Source of the DNA: Novosphingobium sp.
Lineage (GTDB): Bacteria > Pseudomonadota > Alphaproteobacteria > Sphingomonadales > Sphingomonadaceae
NCBI RefSeq assembly: GCF_027489515.1
Contig: NZ_JAIXZS010000083.1
Span: 59,686 to 123,685 of the forward strand
Length of the DNA: 64,000 bases
Direction: 5' to 3'
Shown: positions 33,442 through 42,221 of the stretch, one piece after another
How positions within the stretch are numbered: position 1 is the first letter of the stretch
Layout of the letters: each line of letters begins with the position of its first letter
The notes under the pieces: generated by a model
What the model was told of the DNA's origin: nothing
The model's database searches: none
What the model saw: only the letters and a program-made list of their open reading frames with translations
Position numbers and translations under genes: made by a program

Positions 33442-35835
33442 TCAGAGGCCGCTGTCAGGAAGGGTGCCGACGTCCAGCTCGAGCCTGAAGCCGGGGTCTT
33501 CAGCGTTTCGCGCGATGCGGATGGCCGTCTGGCCAGGGAGCAACTGCCAGCCGCGGTCGCTCCAGACCGAGAGGCGGCGGCGCGTAAGCGGAACCGTGAC
33601 TGGCGCGGCCTTGCCGGGATCGAGCCAGACTTTGGCGAAGCCGATCAAGGTGGGCTCGGGCGTGTCGCGGTAGACCTGCACGACTTCGGCGCCGGCGCGG
33701 CCTGAAAGGTTGGTCACGGTGATGGCGACGCCCTCTGCCGTGACGAGCGGGTGCGACCATTCAAAGCGTGCGTAGCCTTGCCCGGCGCCCAGCGTATGGC
33801 GCGCGCGCTTGCCCGCCGCGATCACGCCGCGATAGCCGATGCGGGTGCCGTCGGTATAGTGCAGCGCGCCGTCGACCTGCGGCTTGAGGCTGTAGCCCGG
33901 ATAATCGGCTTCGGTGTGCGCGATGGTGACAGGCATGCGGCCGCCCGGTTCGCGGTCTCCGGCCAGCACGGCGGCAAGCGCGGCGGCGAAGCCTTCGCCG
34001 GGGTACCAGGTGGCGATGTGCGCGGCGGCCGCGTCTTCCCACGAAGCATCATAGGCGTGGCCGACATTTGTGACGACGGCAACGCGGGAATTGGCGGCGG
34101 TGACGCGGGCGATGAGTTCGAGCTGGCCCGCAGCAAGGCGGGTGTCGGGCCGGTCCTTGCTTTCGACCGAACTGTCCGAGGTCTCGCCGACGATGAGGAC
34201 CACGGCATCGGCAGTGCGGGCGGTGGCTTCAGCGGCGGCGAGCAGTTCCTCGCCGCTGCCGGGAGCGCGGATACCGTACCACAGGCCGTGGACGCGCGCG
34301 CCAGTGAAGGTGAATTCGGCCACGACCTCGACCGTCTGCCCGGCGGCGAGTTCGACGGGGGCGCTCTCGCTGTCGCCGGCCTTGAGCACGCCCATGGTGT
34401 CACCCGGCGGACACTCGGTGGTGGTCAGGACTTCGCGGCCGTCGACCAGCATCCGCGAGACGCCGGTCGCGCCGAGGTGGAAGCAGTGGGTGCCGGCCTT
34501 TTCGGCGGTGAAGCGGCCCGAGGCGCGGATCGAACCGCCCTGCGCGAAGGGGGCCTGATCGTGCATCCCGGCGAACCAGACGAGCGAATTGGTATCGCGC
34601 GTCTCGCGGGTAAGCGGATCGCCGCTGCAATCCGGGCTGGCGAAATACTCCAGCGTCATGCCGCTTGTGCAGCCATCGCCGATATTCTGCGCCGGGGTGA
34701 CCGGCATGAAAGGCAGGCGCGGAGCGGGATCGACGCCGGGCTCGAACAGGACCGTGCAGTGTGCGCCGAAGCGGGCGCGGATCGCTTCGATGGGCGAGGC
34801 AAGGTCTGGCCGGACCGAGATCTTGGCGAAGGTTCCACCCTGGAAGCACGGGGCGGCGGCATTGGGGCCGATCACGGCGAGGGTTTTGATGCCGCCAGGA
34901 TCGAGCGGGAGTAGCGCGCCTTCGTTCCTGAGGAGGACCATTCCGGCGGCGGCGGCTTCTTCGAGCAGCGCAGTGACATCGGCTTCGTGGGCCAGCGGCT
35001 GCGATTTCGGGCCGGTCACACGCTTTGCCGCGTTTGCAACGCGGGCGGCGGCATCATGGACCCGGGTCTCGGCAAGCGTGCCTTCGCCAACCGCTGAGGC
35101 CGCCTTGGCGCCGAGAAAGCGCGCGGGGCCGGGCATTTCGAGATCGAGCCCGGCGGCAAGTGTCGGCACGGTGGAATGGGTGCCGAACCAGTCGGACATG
35201 ATCACGCCCTGATAGCCCCAGTCGCCTTTGACGACCTCGGTCAGGACATGGTGCTGCTCGGCGCAGTACTGGCCGTTGACCCGGTTGTAGGCCGCCAGCA
35301 TCCCGGCGCAGCCTGCAGCCGCAGCGAACTCGAAGGGGAGCAGATAGACCTCGCGCAAGGTGCGCTCGTCGACCTGGACATTCATGGTATCGCGCGCGGT
35401 TTCGCTGTCATTGCAGACAAGGTGCTTGGCGCAGGAGCCGGTACCGGTGGACTGGAGGCCGCCGATCCATGCGGCGCCAAGCACGCCGGCGAGCAACGGG
35501 TCCTCGGAGAAATACTCAAACGCACGGCCGGCGAGCGGGCTGCGCGCAAGGTTGATGTTGGGGGCAAGCACCATGTCGATGCCGCGACCCACCGCTTCCT
35601 GCCCGACCAGAGTGCCCACGCGCCGCACAAGATCTATATCCCAGCTTGCCCCGAGCGCCGTGGCGCAAGGGGAAAGCCGGGCGATATCGCGTTCATCGAC
35701 CTTGCCGCTGGCGATGCCCATCGGCCCGTCGCTCATCGTGAACGAAGGGATTCCGGCTTCGGGAAAAGCGGGTGTGGCCCACATCGCGGCACCCGCCGTG
35801 AGCAGGGCGGCCTGGTCGAGAGTAAGCTTCGTCAT
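33442..35835 (-). CDS. Cytoplasmic glycoside hydrolase family 3 with PA14 insertion
   Basis: 797-residue beta-glucosidase without signal peptide. The N-terminal barrel shows APNINLARSPLAGRAFEYFS, the loop KHLVCNDSE and the nucleophile aspartate in GVIMSDWFGTHS. A PA14 domain lies near residues 380-520 (MTLEYFASPDCSGDPL, GTHCFHLGATGVSRMLVDG). The second domain includes DAVVLIVGETSDSSVESKDR, with the acid/base glutamate, and a fibronectin-III-like end (YARFEWSHPLVTAEG). This BglB-like layout is common in enzymes for aryl or steroid glucosides. It begins one base after the stop of the deglycosidase beta-like gene, making it the third gene of that unit. Confidence 0.93.
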   Translation of the reverse strand: MTKLTLDQAALLTAGAAMWATPAFPEAGIPSFTMSDGPMGIASGKVDERDIARLSPCATALGASWDIDLVRRVGTLVGQEAVGRGIDMVLAPNINLARSPLAGRAFEYFSEDPLLAGVLGAAWIGGLQSTGTGSCAKHLVCNDSETARDTMNVQVDERTLREVYLLPFEFAAAAGCAGMLAAYNRVNGQYCAEQHHVLTEVVKGDWGYQGVIMSDWFGTHSTVPTLAAGLDLEMPGPARFLGAKAASAVGEGTLAETRVHDAAARVANAAKRVTGPKSQPLAHEADVTALLEEAAAAGMVLLRNEGALLPLDPGGIKTLAVIGPNAAAPCFQGGTFAKISVRPDLASPIEAIRARFGAHCTVLFEPGVDPAPRLPFMPVTPAQNIGDGCTSGMTLEYFASPDCSGDPLTRETRDTNSLVWFAGMHDQAPFAQGGSIRASGRFTAEKAGTHCFHLGATGVSRMLVDGREVLTTTECPPGDTMGVLKAGDSESAPVELAAGQTVEVVAEFTFTGARVHGLWYGIRAPGSGEELLAAAEATARTADAVVLIVGETSDSSVESKDRPDTRLAAGQLELIARVTAANSRVAVVTNVGHAYDASWEDAAAAHIATWYPGEGFAAALAAVLAGDREPGGRMPVTIAHTEADYPGYSLKPQVDGALHYTDGTRIGYRGVIAAGKRARHTLGAGQGYARFEWSHPLVTAEGVAITVTNLSGRAGAEVVQVYRDTPEPTLIGFAKVWLDPGKAAPVTVPLTRRRLSVWSDRGWQLLPGQTAIRIARNAEDPGFRLELDVGTLPDSGL

Positions 35836-35836
35836 G

Positions 35837-36214
35837 TCAGGCGGCGAGCGCGAGGACCTTGGTGTCCTTCGTCGTCGGCACGAAGGGCAGGTAGGAAACG
35901 CGCATGCGCACGGCGAACTCGATCTTGTGATCGCCTGCGGGGAGGCCGCCGGGCTTCATCGCGATGATCTTGGCCTTCTCGCCGAAGTTCCAGCGATCAT
36001 CGTAGACCGTTTCCATCTGGTCGAGCGTGTAGGTCTTGCCGCGAACGTGAAAGCGCACGTCCTCGCGGGGGATCGCTTCGCCATCGGCGGTGATCTGGAT
36101 ATCCTCGATCATCGAGAGGCCGAGGCCGCGGTAGTAGGGGAGGCGGCCATAGAAGGCGAAGCCCTTGTCGCTGGTTTCGAGGCTGCCCTCGACGATCATC
36201 TTGTTGTCCATCAT
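35837..36214 (-). CDS. C-glycoside deglycosidase beta-subunit-like protein (DUF6379 type)
   Basis: 125-residue protein beginning MMDNKMIVEGSLETSDKGF. It contains GFAFYGRLPYYRGLGLSMIEDIQITADGE split over two strands and DQMETVYDDRWNFGEKAKI, a beta-sandwich pattern I recognise from the small subunits (CarC/DgpC/DfgB) of C-glycoside deglycosidases. In those enzymes the beta subunit supports the catalytic barrel subunit, encoded next to it. Here the alpha-like gene is 14 bases upstream. An alternative ATG three bases in is possible. Assignment rests on recalled family resemblance and on the pairing, not on a search. Confidence 0.78.
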   Translation of the reverse strand: MMDNKMIVEGSLETSDKGFAFYGRLPYYRGLGLSMIEDIQITADGEAIPREDVRFHVRGKTYTLDQMETVYDDRWNFGEKAKIIAMKPGGLPAGDHKIEFAVRMRVSYLPFVPTTKDTKVLALAA

Positions 36215-36228
36215 GGCGTGTTATCCTT

Positions 36229-37236
36229 TCAGGCAGCAGCGCGAAGCTGGGGGGCGGGCTCACCGAGGAGTGTGGCCAGCATGACCTGCTGGCGACGGAC
36301 CTGCTCGACGCTGTCGGGCTCCATCGCATCCTCGATCCAGCGGTTGCCTTCGTATTCCGAGCAGATGTAGCCATCGTAGCCGCCCTGCTTCAGGACCGCG
36401 ACGATCTCGTCGTAAGGGATCGAGGGTTCGACGTAGTCAGCCGTCATCTCGTAGAACTTGCCGTGGATGTTGTGGATGCGCGGCATGTAATCGAGCATGC
36501 GCTTGGGTTCGAACGCGGCGTTGTGGCGCAGCGTTTCGGCCATGCCGATGGCGGGGCCGACGCCGCCCATCTGCTGGACATTGAGGATGACGTATTCCGA
36601 CAGGACGCGGTCGGCGTAGGCTTTCTCGATGTAGTCGGCGATGTTCTGCGGCACGCCGATGCGCAGGAACTTCTCCTTCCAGACCGGCGGGAAGGCATGG
36701 AGGAACATGCCCATGTCGGGCAGGAAGCCGAGCGCGTCGGAGCCCGACTTTTCGAAGGCTTCGGCGTGGCGGATGATCCACGGATGATCGAAGTGCAGCG
36801 GGGCGTGAACCTCGATCAGGATCTTGATGCCCTTCTCTTCGGCATAGGGCGCGGCGGCAACGAGCACTTCGGGCGCGATCGAGACGAGCGCGCGGATGAA
36901 CTTCATGCCGAGGCGGGCGCCGAACTCGATGTCCTTCTTCACGCTGGCGACCTGCTCGGCGAAGGGCATCTCGCGGCCCTTGTAGCGCTTGTAATCGAGC
37001 ATGAAGTCGTGGCTCACGGGCACGCAATCGTACTTGGCGATGAGGCTGTGCCAGTTCGCGATCTCGGCATCGTCAACGCCGACTTCCGGCCAGCCCCAGA
37101 AGGTCTGCTCGCCGATGATCTCGATCCCGTTAGCGCCCATTTCGGCGCAAGTGCGGATGCAGTCTTCAAGGGTCATCTTGCCCTGGAAGGTCTCGTTCTG
37201 AAAGCTGTACAGGCTTACGCCGCGCTTGATCGGCAT
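36229..37236 (-). CDS. C-glycoside deglycosidase alpha-subunit-like TIM barrel protein
   Basis: 335-residue xylose-isomerase-fold protein beginning MPIKRGVSLYSFQNETFQGK. Probable metal ligands are E142 (ILIEVHAP), D174 (GFLPDMGMF), a histidine of IHNIHGKF (255 or 258) and E294 (YICSEYEG); H144 beside E142 is a candidate base. GVSLYSFQ and the EVHAPLHF segment match what I know of CarB/DgpB/DfgA, which eliminate the aglycone from 3-keto-C-glycosides. Ribosome site GGGGAG eight bases upstream. First gene of a unit with the beta subunit and GH3, under a promoter with an AT-rich palindrome. Plain sugar isomerase is the alternative, but the beta subunit argues against it. Confidence 0.8.
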   Translation of the reverse strand: MPIKRGVSLYSFQNETFQGKMTLEDCIRTCAEMGANGIEIIGEQTFWGWPEVGVDDAEIANWHSLIAKYDCVPVSHDFMLDYKRYKGREMPFAEQVASVKKDIEFGARLGMKFIRALVSIAPEVLVAAAPYAEEKGIKILIEVHAPLHFDHPWIIRHAEAFEKSGSDALGFLPDMGMFLHAFPPVWKEKFLRIGVPQNIADYIEKAYADRVLSEYVILNVQQMGGVGPAIGMAETLRHNAAFEPKRMLDYMPRIHNIHGKFYEMTADYVEPSIPYDEIVAVLKQGGYDGYICSEYEGNRWIEDAMEPDSVEQVRRQQVMLATLLGEPAPQLRAAA

Positions 37237-37325
37237 CTGGCTGTCTCCCCTGAGGCAGCTGCCAAAGCGCTGCCCTGATTGTGAAAAGGAACCGCGTGGC
37301 TGCCTGCGATTCTCTGTGAAAATAT

Positions 37326-37341
37326 TAGAATATAAATTCTA
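37326..37341. promoter_or_regulatory. Palindromic operator candidate upstream of the deglycosidase-like operon
   Basis: TAGAAT-ataa-ATTCTA is a perfect 6-base inverted repeat in an AT-rich island (37315-37352) 90 bases upstream of the alpha-like start. It shares the ATTAGAAT half-site (37324-37331) with the regions at 31761 and 43404. Confidence 0.6.
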
Positions 37342-37371
37342 TTAATTACCATGCGAAGTCAAGGGGGCACG

Positions 37372-38724
37372 TCATGTCATCACTGGGGCCAGACGCTCGC
37401 GCCAGGTGCCGTCCATCGGCCATAACCAGACGACGGCCGCCTGCAGCGCCAGCAGGCCGCCCGCGACGAGAAAGTAGGCGCTGCGAATATCGCTGCGAGC
37501 GGCTTCGCTTACCGCATCGGGCTGGTAGCCAGCCCATGCGAGGACGAAGGCACCGAGCGCGCTGCCGAGAGCCATGCCGACCTTGGTCGAGGTGCTGATG
37601 CCGGAGGACAACAGCCCTTCATGGCGCACACCGAACAGGGCCTGATGATAGTCCGCCGTCGCCGCCGCCATCGAGAAGATCCCGGTTATGGTGACCGAGG
37701 TGACGATCGAGAAGGCGAAGTAGGGCAGCAGCAGGGGCGGCACAGCGAGCGTGCCGATCTGCACGTCCGCAGCGTGATCCAGCCCCGCCATGGCCGCAAG
37801 AAGCGCAAGCGAGAGTGCTATGGCGCCGACGCAGCCCTTGCGGATGCCGGTGCGCGCGAGGATCGGCGGCGCGATGAAGGCGGAAATGAGGAGCCCGCCC
37901 GAGACCATCGGCAGCATGACCGGGATCAGCCACGGCTTCTGCACGACGTCCTTGGCGTAGAAGATGGTGAGCCCGAGCATCGCGCCGAAGCGGATGAAGT
38001 AGAGCAGGCAGAAGCCGAAGCAGACAGCCCAGGCACGGTTGCGCAGCATCTGGCCCATGGCGGGAAGCACGCGGAAGGCCGATGCGGCTGCCTCGTCGGC
38101 AATGCGCTCGCGGCAATTGCGGAAGAGCATTGCGAGCGCGACAAGCGAGAGGGCGCCGAACAGCAGCGTGACGGCGAAGAAGCCATGCGCCTCGTTCCCG
38201 CCGCCGAGCGCTCCGACGAGCGGCATGGTCGCGGCCGTACCAAGGATCACGCCGACCGAGGTGCCGATCGAACGCCATCCGCCGAGGCGCAGGCGGTCCG
38301 CCGGATCGTCCGTCATCATCGGCATCAGCGCGGTATAGGGGATCGAGCCGAGGCTCATGATGATCCCGAGCGCCTTGAAGGTGAGGAAGGCGTAGACGAG
38401 CTGCGCGCCCTCGCTCCAGTGCGGGACACTGAACGTGGCGATGAATATCGCAACGTAGGGCACAGCGGTGAACAGGAAATAGGGCCGGGTGCGGCCCCAC
38501 CGGCTGCGCGTCTTGTCGACGGCCACGCCGACCAGCGGATCGATCACCGCATCGAGCAGACGCGCGACGAGGAAGATCGTACCCACCGCCGCCGCCGGGA
38601 GCCCGACGACGGTGGTGTAGTAGTAAAGCAGGAACGCGCCCGCCATGTTGTAGGCTAGGCTGTAGCCGAAATCGCCGAAGCCGTAGCTCGCGCGCTCGGC
38701 CAGCGAGAGGCGCGCCCTAGACAC
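37372..38724 (-). CDS. GPH-family (MelB-type) sugar:cation symporter
   Basis: About 450 residues, 12 TM segments, from GTG 38724 (VSRARLSLAERASYGFGDFG). The N terminus LSLAERASYGFGDFGYSLAY, the DAVIDPLVGVAVDKTRSRWGRTRPY loop (first half DAVIDPLVG) and SLGSIPYTALMPMMTDDP are typical of GPH carriers for glycosides, glucuronides and xylosides. The start lies inside the end of the isomerase-like gene (8-base overlap), so the longer reading to 38922, which is rich in Arg and Pro, is an artefact. Likely imports the glycoside or freed sugar across the inner membrane. Confidence 0.9.
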   Translation of the reverse strand: MSRARLSLAERASYGFGDFGYSLAYNMAGAFLLYYYTTVVGLPAAAVGTIFLVARLLDAVIDPLVGVAVDKTRSRWGRTRPYFLFTAVPYVAIFIATFSVPHWSEGAQLVYAFLTFKALGIIMSLGSIPYTALMPMMTDDPADRLRLGGWRSIGTSVGVILGTAATMPLVGALGGGNEAHGFFAVTLLFGALSLVALAMLFRNCRERIADEAAASAFRVLPAMGQMLRNRAWAVCFGFCLLYFIRFGAMLGLTIFYAKDVVQKPWLIPVMLPMVSGGLLISAFIAPPILARTGIRKGCVGAIALSLALLAAMAGLDHAADVQIGTLAVPPLLLPYFAFSIVTSVTITGIFSMAAATADYHQALFGVRHEGLLSSGISTSTKVGMALGSALGAFVLAWAGYQPDAVSEAARSDIRSAYFLVAGGLLALQAAVVWLWPMDGTWRERLAPVMT

Positions 38725-39484
38725 CGAGCGCGGCCCGCGTCGCGGAGAGCGAGGCGGTGGCTTCCTGCGTCGGCCGGTATTCGAGACCGAGTGCGCCGGT
38801 ATAGCCGAGTTCGCGCAGGGTCTGGATCGCGGCCGGCCAGTCGATTGTGCCGGTGCCAGGTTCATTGCGCCCGGGGCTGTCTGCCACCTGCACGTGCTCG
38901 ACAAGGTGGATACGGCCCGCAAGAACGCTGCGCATGTCCTCGCCCATCACGTGGCTGTGGTAGACATCATAGAGCAGCTTGAGGCGCGGGCTGCCCACGG
39001 CTTCGATGATATCGAGCGCGAGGGTCGTATCGACGAGGTACATGCCGGGATGCTCGACGCGGTCGTTGAGCGGTTCGAGCACGAGGGTGACTTCGGCGGC
39101 TTCGGCAAGATCGGCGGCGCGGCGCAGGACCAAGACGGCCTCGGCCTTGTGTTCCTCAGCCGAAACGCCTTCGCGGGTGAAACCCGAGGCGACGATCAGC
39201 GGCGGCGAGCCGACGGTTTTCGCTACGGCCAGCGTATCGGCGACCGCCTGCAGCATTTCCTCATGCTGCGCAGGGTCGACGATTGACCGGCGCGGATCGA
39301 CGCAGAAGCCGGTGAGCATGACGCCGGTTTCATCGAGCGCGGCGGCGAGCCCCGCCATATCCTTGTCGCGCCAGAGGTGGAATTCGCACATGGCGAGCCC
39401 AGCTGCCTTCGCAGCGCGGACCCGATTGGCGAGATTGTCATTACCTTCGGCAAACTGCCATTCGATGCAGGCGGACAGTTGCAT
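38717..39484 (-). CDS. Hydroxypyruvate isomerase-like TIM barrel protein
   Basis: 255-residue xylose-isomerase-like barrel. Metal ligands of the Hyi/OtnI type are apparent: glutamate in LVLEPLNDRVEHPG, aspartate in LLYDVYHSHVMGED, histidine in EHVQVADSPGRNEPG and glutamate in GALGLEYRP. A good AAAGGAG site precedes ATG 39484. It is coupled to the GPH symporter. It is the third TIM-barrel isomerase-fold protein in this 10-kb stretch, which points to several steps on unusual keto-sugars. Confidence 0.9.
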   Translation of the reverse strand: MQLSACIEWQFAEGNDNLANRVRAAKAAGLAMCEFHLWRDKDMAGLAAALDETGVMLTGFCVDPRRSIVDPAQHEEMLQAVADTLAVAKTVGSPPLIVASGFTREGVSAEEHKAEAVLVLRRAADLAEAAEVTLVLEPLNDRVEHPGMYLVDTTLALDIIEAVGSPRLKLLYDVYHSHVMGEDMRSVLAGRIHLVEHVQVADSPGRNEPGTGTIDWPAAIQTLRELGYTGALGLEYRPTQEATASLSATRAALGV

Positions 39485-39522
39485 GTCCGGACTCCTTTTC
39501 GATCGGCTGGCTGCCGGTTGTC

Positions 39523-39545
39523 GGGGGCGGTCGCCAACCGCCCCC
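39523..39545. terminator. Strong hairpin between TonB receptor and isomerase-like gene
   Basis: GGGGGCGGT-cgcca-ACCGCCCCC, a perfect 9-pair GC stem, 14 bases downstream of the receptor stop on the minus strand. No U-run follows, so it is either a weak terminator or an mRNA-stabilising processing hairpin that gives receptor-heavy expression. Confidence 0.55.
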
Positions 39546-39559
39546 TCTTGGATCAGGCT

Positions 39560-41974
39560 TTAGAACTTCACGCTGAGGCGAACGCCATAGGTGCGCGGCG
39601 CGCCGAACTGCCAGTTGAACACGTCGTCCGGCCCTGCCGAAACGAAGCTGCCGTAGGTCAAAGGACGGTTGTTCTCGAGGTTCTTCACGAAGCCGATCAG
39701 CGAGTACATCTTGTTCGCCGACTGGTACTCGAGGCTGAGGTCGCTCTGCGTGAAGGCGCTCTGCGTACCGTCGCGGTAGTTGTAGAAGTCGGTGAAGTAC
39801 GAGGACTTGAAGGTCGTGTCCGCCCGCGCCGTCAGGCTGCCGAAACTGCCCAGCGGGAAGGTGTGATCGATCCCGGCAGTGATGATGAACTTGGGCGAGA
39901 AGGCCGGACGGTTGCCCGCGAAGTTCGGCTGCTGGACGCCCGGCGTAGTCGGATCGAGATCGCCGATGCCGTTGAGCTGGCCGGTGGTGTCGAACACGTT
40001 GAACTGCGCCAGCAGCTCCTTGTACTCGGCGTTCAGGTAATTCACCGAGGTGTGGAAGTTGGTGTTGTCATCGAGCTGGATGCTGCCCGATGCTTCCAGA
40101 CCCCAGATCTTGGCCTTGCCCGCGTTGAAGGTCTGCCCGCCGACGGTGGTGTCGAGCAGCACGGAAACCTGCAGGTCCTTGTAGTCGTAATAGAAGCCGC
40201 CGAGGTTGAACTGGTGCTGGCGGTGATCGCCGAAGGTCTGCTTCCAGCCGCCTTCGAAAGCCGTGTTGGTTTCGGGCTTGTAGGTGCCGACGGCATCAAA
40301 GCCGCCGCCCTTGAAGCCGGTCGAGGCCTTCACATAGATGAGCGTGTCCGCATTGGGCTTGTAGTTCAGCCCGGCGAGCCAGGTGACCTTGTTGTCCTTG
40401 CTGCCCAGCGGCAGCTTCTGCGCGTTGATCGCGTTGAGGTCCTTGCGGCCCGGGCCTGCGCCAAGCAGGGTGAAGTTGGGGCCGGTCGGGTCGACGGTAA
40501 CGCCATCGGCCTTGAACTTCACGAACGGCGTGCCGTTGATGTAAAGCGCATCGCGCTTGTTGTCGGTGTAGCGCAGGCCGCCGACGGCGGTCAGCGTATC
40601 ACCCAGCGGCACTTCGATCTGGCCGAAGAGCGACTTGCTGTCGCTGGAGATCTTGCGGCCGAAGTAGGACAGGTAGGTACCCGCCGGCGGGGCGATCGGG
40701 CCGAGGAAGAAGCCGTTCTCGCGGTTCTGCTTCTCCTTGAAGTAGAATCCGCCGATCTGGTAAATCACGCCGCCGATCTTGCCGTTGAGGCGCAGTTCGT
40801 GGCTCTGCGTTTCGGCATCGTCCTGGAACGAGAACGACTGGTAGATCACCGGCAAGGTGATCCGGTTCTTGGGATCGCCCGAGAAGTTGCGATAGCCGCC
40901 GATGTAGGTGAGCGTGGCAGCATCGCTGAATTCGTAGGCAATGCGCCCGCGTACCGCCCACGTGTCCTGCTTGAGGAAGCCGAGACCATAGAGCGGGGCG
41001 ACGTATTCATTGCGGTCGATCTTGCCCAGCAGCGCGGTGTTGCTCGGGACGCACAGGGTCTGGGTGTAGGCCGGTGCGACACGCGTGAAGCCGTTGTTGC
41101 AGGCGCCGCCGGTGGGACGATTGCCCGCACCGTTGAGATCGGCCACCGCGAAGATGCCGGGGGTGAACTTGCGGGTCGCATACTCGGCAGCGAGATTGAC
41201 CGAAAGCTTGTCGGTCGGATCGAGACGCAGCGAGACACGGCCGCCATAGGCGTCGTTGTCGTCCGAGCGGCCCGCGGCAAAGGCGGGGAACACGAAGAAA
41301 CCGCCGCCGGCCGGGTGCTTGTTGTAGCCGTCACGGTTCTCGTAGAAGCCCGAAATGCGCACCGCCGCATTGCTGCCGAGCGGCACATTGACGCCGGCAT
41401 CGGCGCGGACCGCGTTGTAGTTGCCATAGCTGATGGTGCCGTCGGCGCCGAATTCGCGGCCCGGCTTGCGGGTGATGAAGTTGATCGCGCCGCCGGTCGA
41501 GTTGCGGCCATAGAGCGTGCCCTGCGGCCCGCGCAGCACTTCGACGCGCTCCATGTCGAACAGCGACATGCCCATGACGTTCGGGCGGTTGATGTATTCG
41601 CCGTCGATGTTGATGACGACCGAGGTATCCTGCGCTTCGTCGTTCGAGGTGGTGCCGACGCCGCGGACGGTGATCTTGACCGTGCCCTGATCCTGGTTGA
41701 GCTGGACGACCGGCGCGATCTTGTCGATGTCGTTGAGGTTCGAGAAGCCGACCTTCTTGAGCTCGTCACCGGTGATCACGTTGATCGCGATGGGAACGTC
41801 GTTGACGCTTTGCGTGCGGTTCTGCGCAGTGACGACGATCTCGGTGGGGGTGGCTTCAGCCTCGGCGTCGGCCGGTGCGGCCTGCTGGGCCTGGGCCTGA
41901 AGCGGAGCGAGCGCGGCGACGGCGATGATCGCGGTGCCGGCAAGCAGACTGAACCCTTTGATGGTGGTGCGCAT
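39560..41974 (-). CDS. TonB-dependent receptor (aromatic/xenobiotic-type)
   Basis: Outer-membrane transporter of 804 residues from ATG 41974, with AGGGAGG upstream. The signal peptide ends near LQAQAQQA. The TonB box is EIVVTAQNRTQS. The plug has VPIAINVITGDEL, VKITVRGVGTTSNDEAQDTS and VEVLRGPQGTLYGRNSTGGAINF, all standard. The barrel ends GVRLSVKF with terminal phenylalanine. This smaller, FecA/FyuA-like type (IAPVVQLNQDQG region) is frequent in sphingomonad aromatic-compound clusters, unlike the sugar-type receptor at 12865. It probably takes up the phenolic glycoside. Confidence 0.95.
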   Translation of the reverse strand: MRTTIKGFSLLAGTAIIAVAALAPLQAQAQQAAPADAEAEATPTEIVVTAQNRTQSVNDVPIAINVITGDELKKVGFSNLNDIDKIAPVVQLNQDQGTVKITVRGVGTTSNDEAQDTSVVINIDGEYINRPNVMGMSLFDMERVEVLRGPQGTLYGRNSTGGAINFITRKPGREFGADGTISYGNYNAVRADAGVNVPLGSNAAVRISGFYENRDGYNKHPAGGGFFVFPAFAAGRSDDNDAYGGRVSLRLDPTDKLSVNLAAEYATRKFTPGIFAVADLNGAGNRPTGGACNNGFTRVAPAYTQTLCVPSNTALLGKIDRNEYVAPLYGLGFLKQDTWAVRGRIAYEFSDAATLTYIGGYRNFSGDPKNRITLPVIYQSFSFQDDAETQSHELRLNGKIGGVIYQIGGFYFKEKQNRENGFFLGPIAPPAGTYLSYFGRKISSDSKSLFGQIEVPLGDTLTAVGGLRYTDNKRDALYINGTPFVKFKADGVTVDPTGPNFTLLGAGPGRKDLNAINAQKLPLGSKDNKVTWLAGLNYKPNADTLIYVKASTGFKGGGFDAVGTYKPETNTAFEGGWKQTFGDHRQHQFNLGGFYYDYKDLQVSVLLDTTVGGQTFNAGKAKIWGLEASGSIQLDDNTNFHTSVNYLNAEYKELLAQFNVFDTTGQLNGIGDLDPTTPGVQQPNFAGNRPAFSPKFIITAGIDHTFPLGSFGSLTARADTTFKSSYFTDFYNYRDGTQSAFTQSDLSLEYQSANKMYSLIGFVKNLENNRPLTYGSFVSAGPDDVFNWQFGAPRTYGVRLSVKF

Positions 41975-42221
41975 GATCCCTCCCTTGATGCACTCCGCTT
42001 GATCCGGAGTGTCTGGCTTGCAGTTTTGCGCCACGGACCGGCTACAGACCGTGGCATTCAGTTTGACTTCGCGGCGGACCCCATCAGCCTTGCGGCGGAA
42101 CTGGATCCGGACCGGACTTCGAGTGGCAAAGTTCCTGCCTGATCGGGTCCATTAAGTGAAATAGTATGTTTTCATCGATATCCATTCACCAGATTGATGA
42201 ATGGTCTAATCAGTGCATAGA
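41975..42221. promoter_or_regulatory. Promoter region of the second TonB receptor
   Basis: 247 bases between receptor start and the LLM-oxidoreductase stop. The half near the LLM gene (42145-42221) is AT-rich and holds the inverted repeat at 42182-42204 and a TCTAAT box at 42205-42210. The half near the receptor is GC-rich and looks like a leader. I see no gene in it. Confidence 0.55.
42182..42204. promoter_or_regulatory. Inverted repeat, candidate operator of the TonB receptor gene
   Basis: CCATTCACCA-gat-TGATGAATGG has 10-base arms with one mismatch and a 3-base spacer, giving a 23-base dyad. It has no T-run and lies about 208 bases from the start codon, so an operator is likelier than a terminator, though it also follows the LLM stop by only 17 bases. 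Confidence 0.55.

Noticed and set aside
39523..39545. Hairpin as a definite terminator
   Set aside because: The stem is strong but there is no U-run on the minus strand, so it was recorded as a possible terminator or processing hairpin only.
39377..42142. Plus-strand reading frame of 921 codons
   Set aside because: Antisense of the TonB receptor, which has signal peptide, TonB box, plug motifs and terminal phenylalanine.
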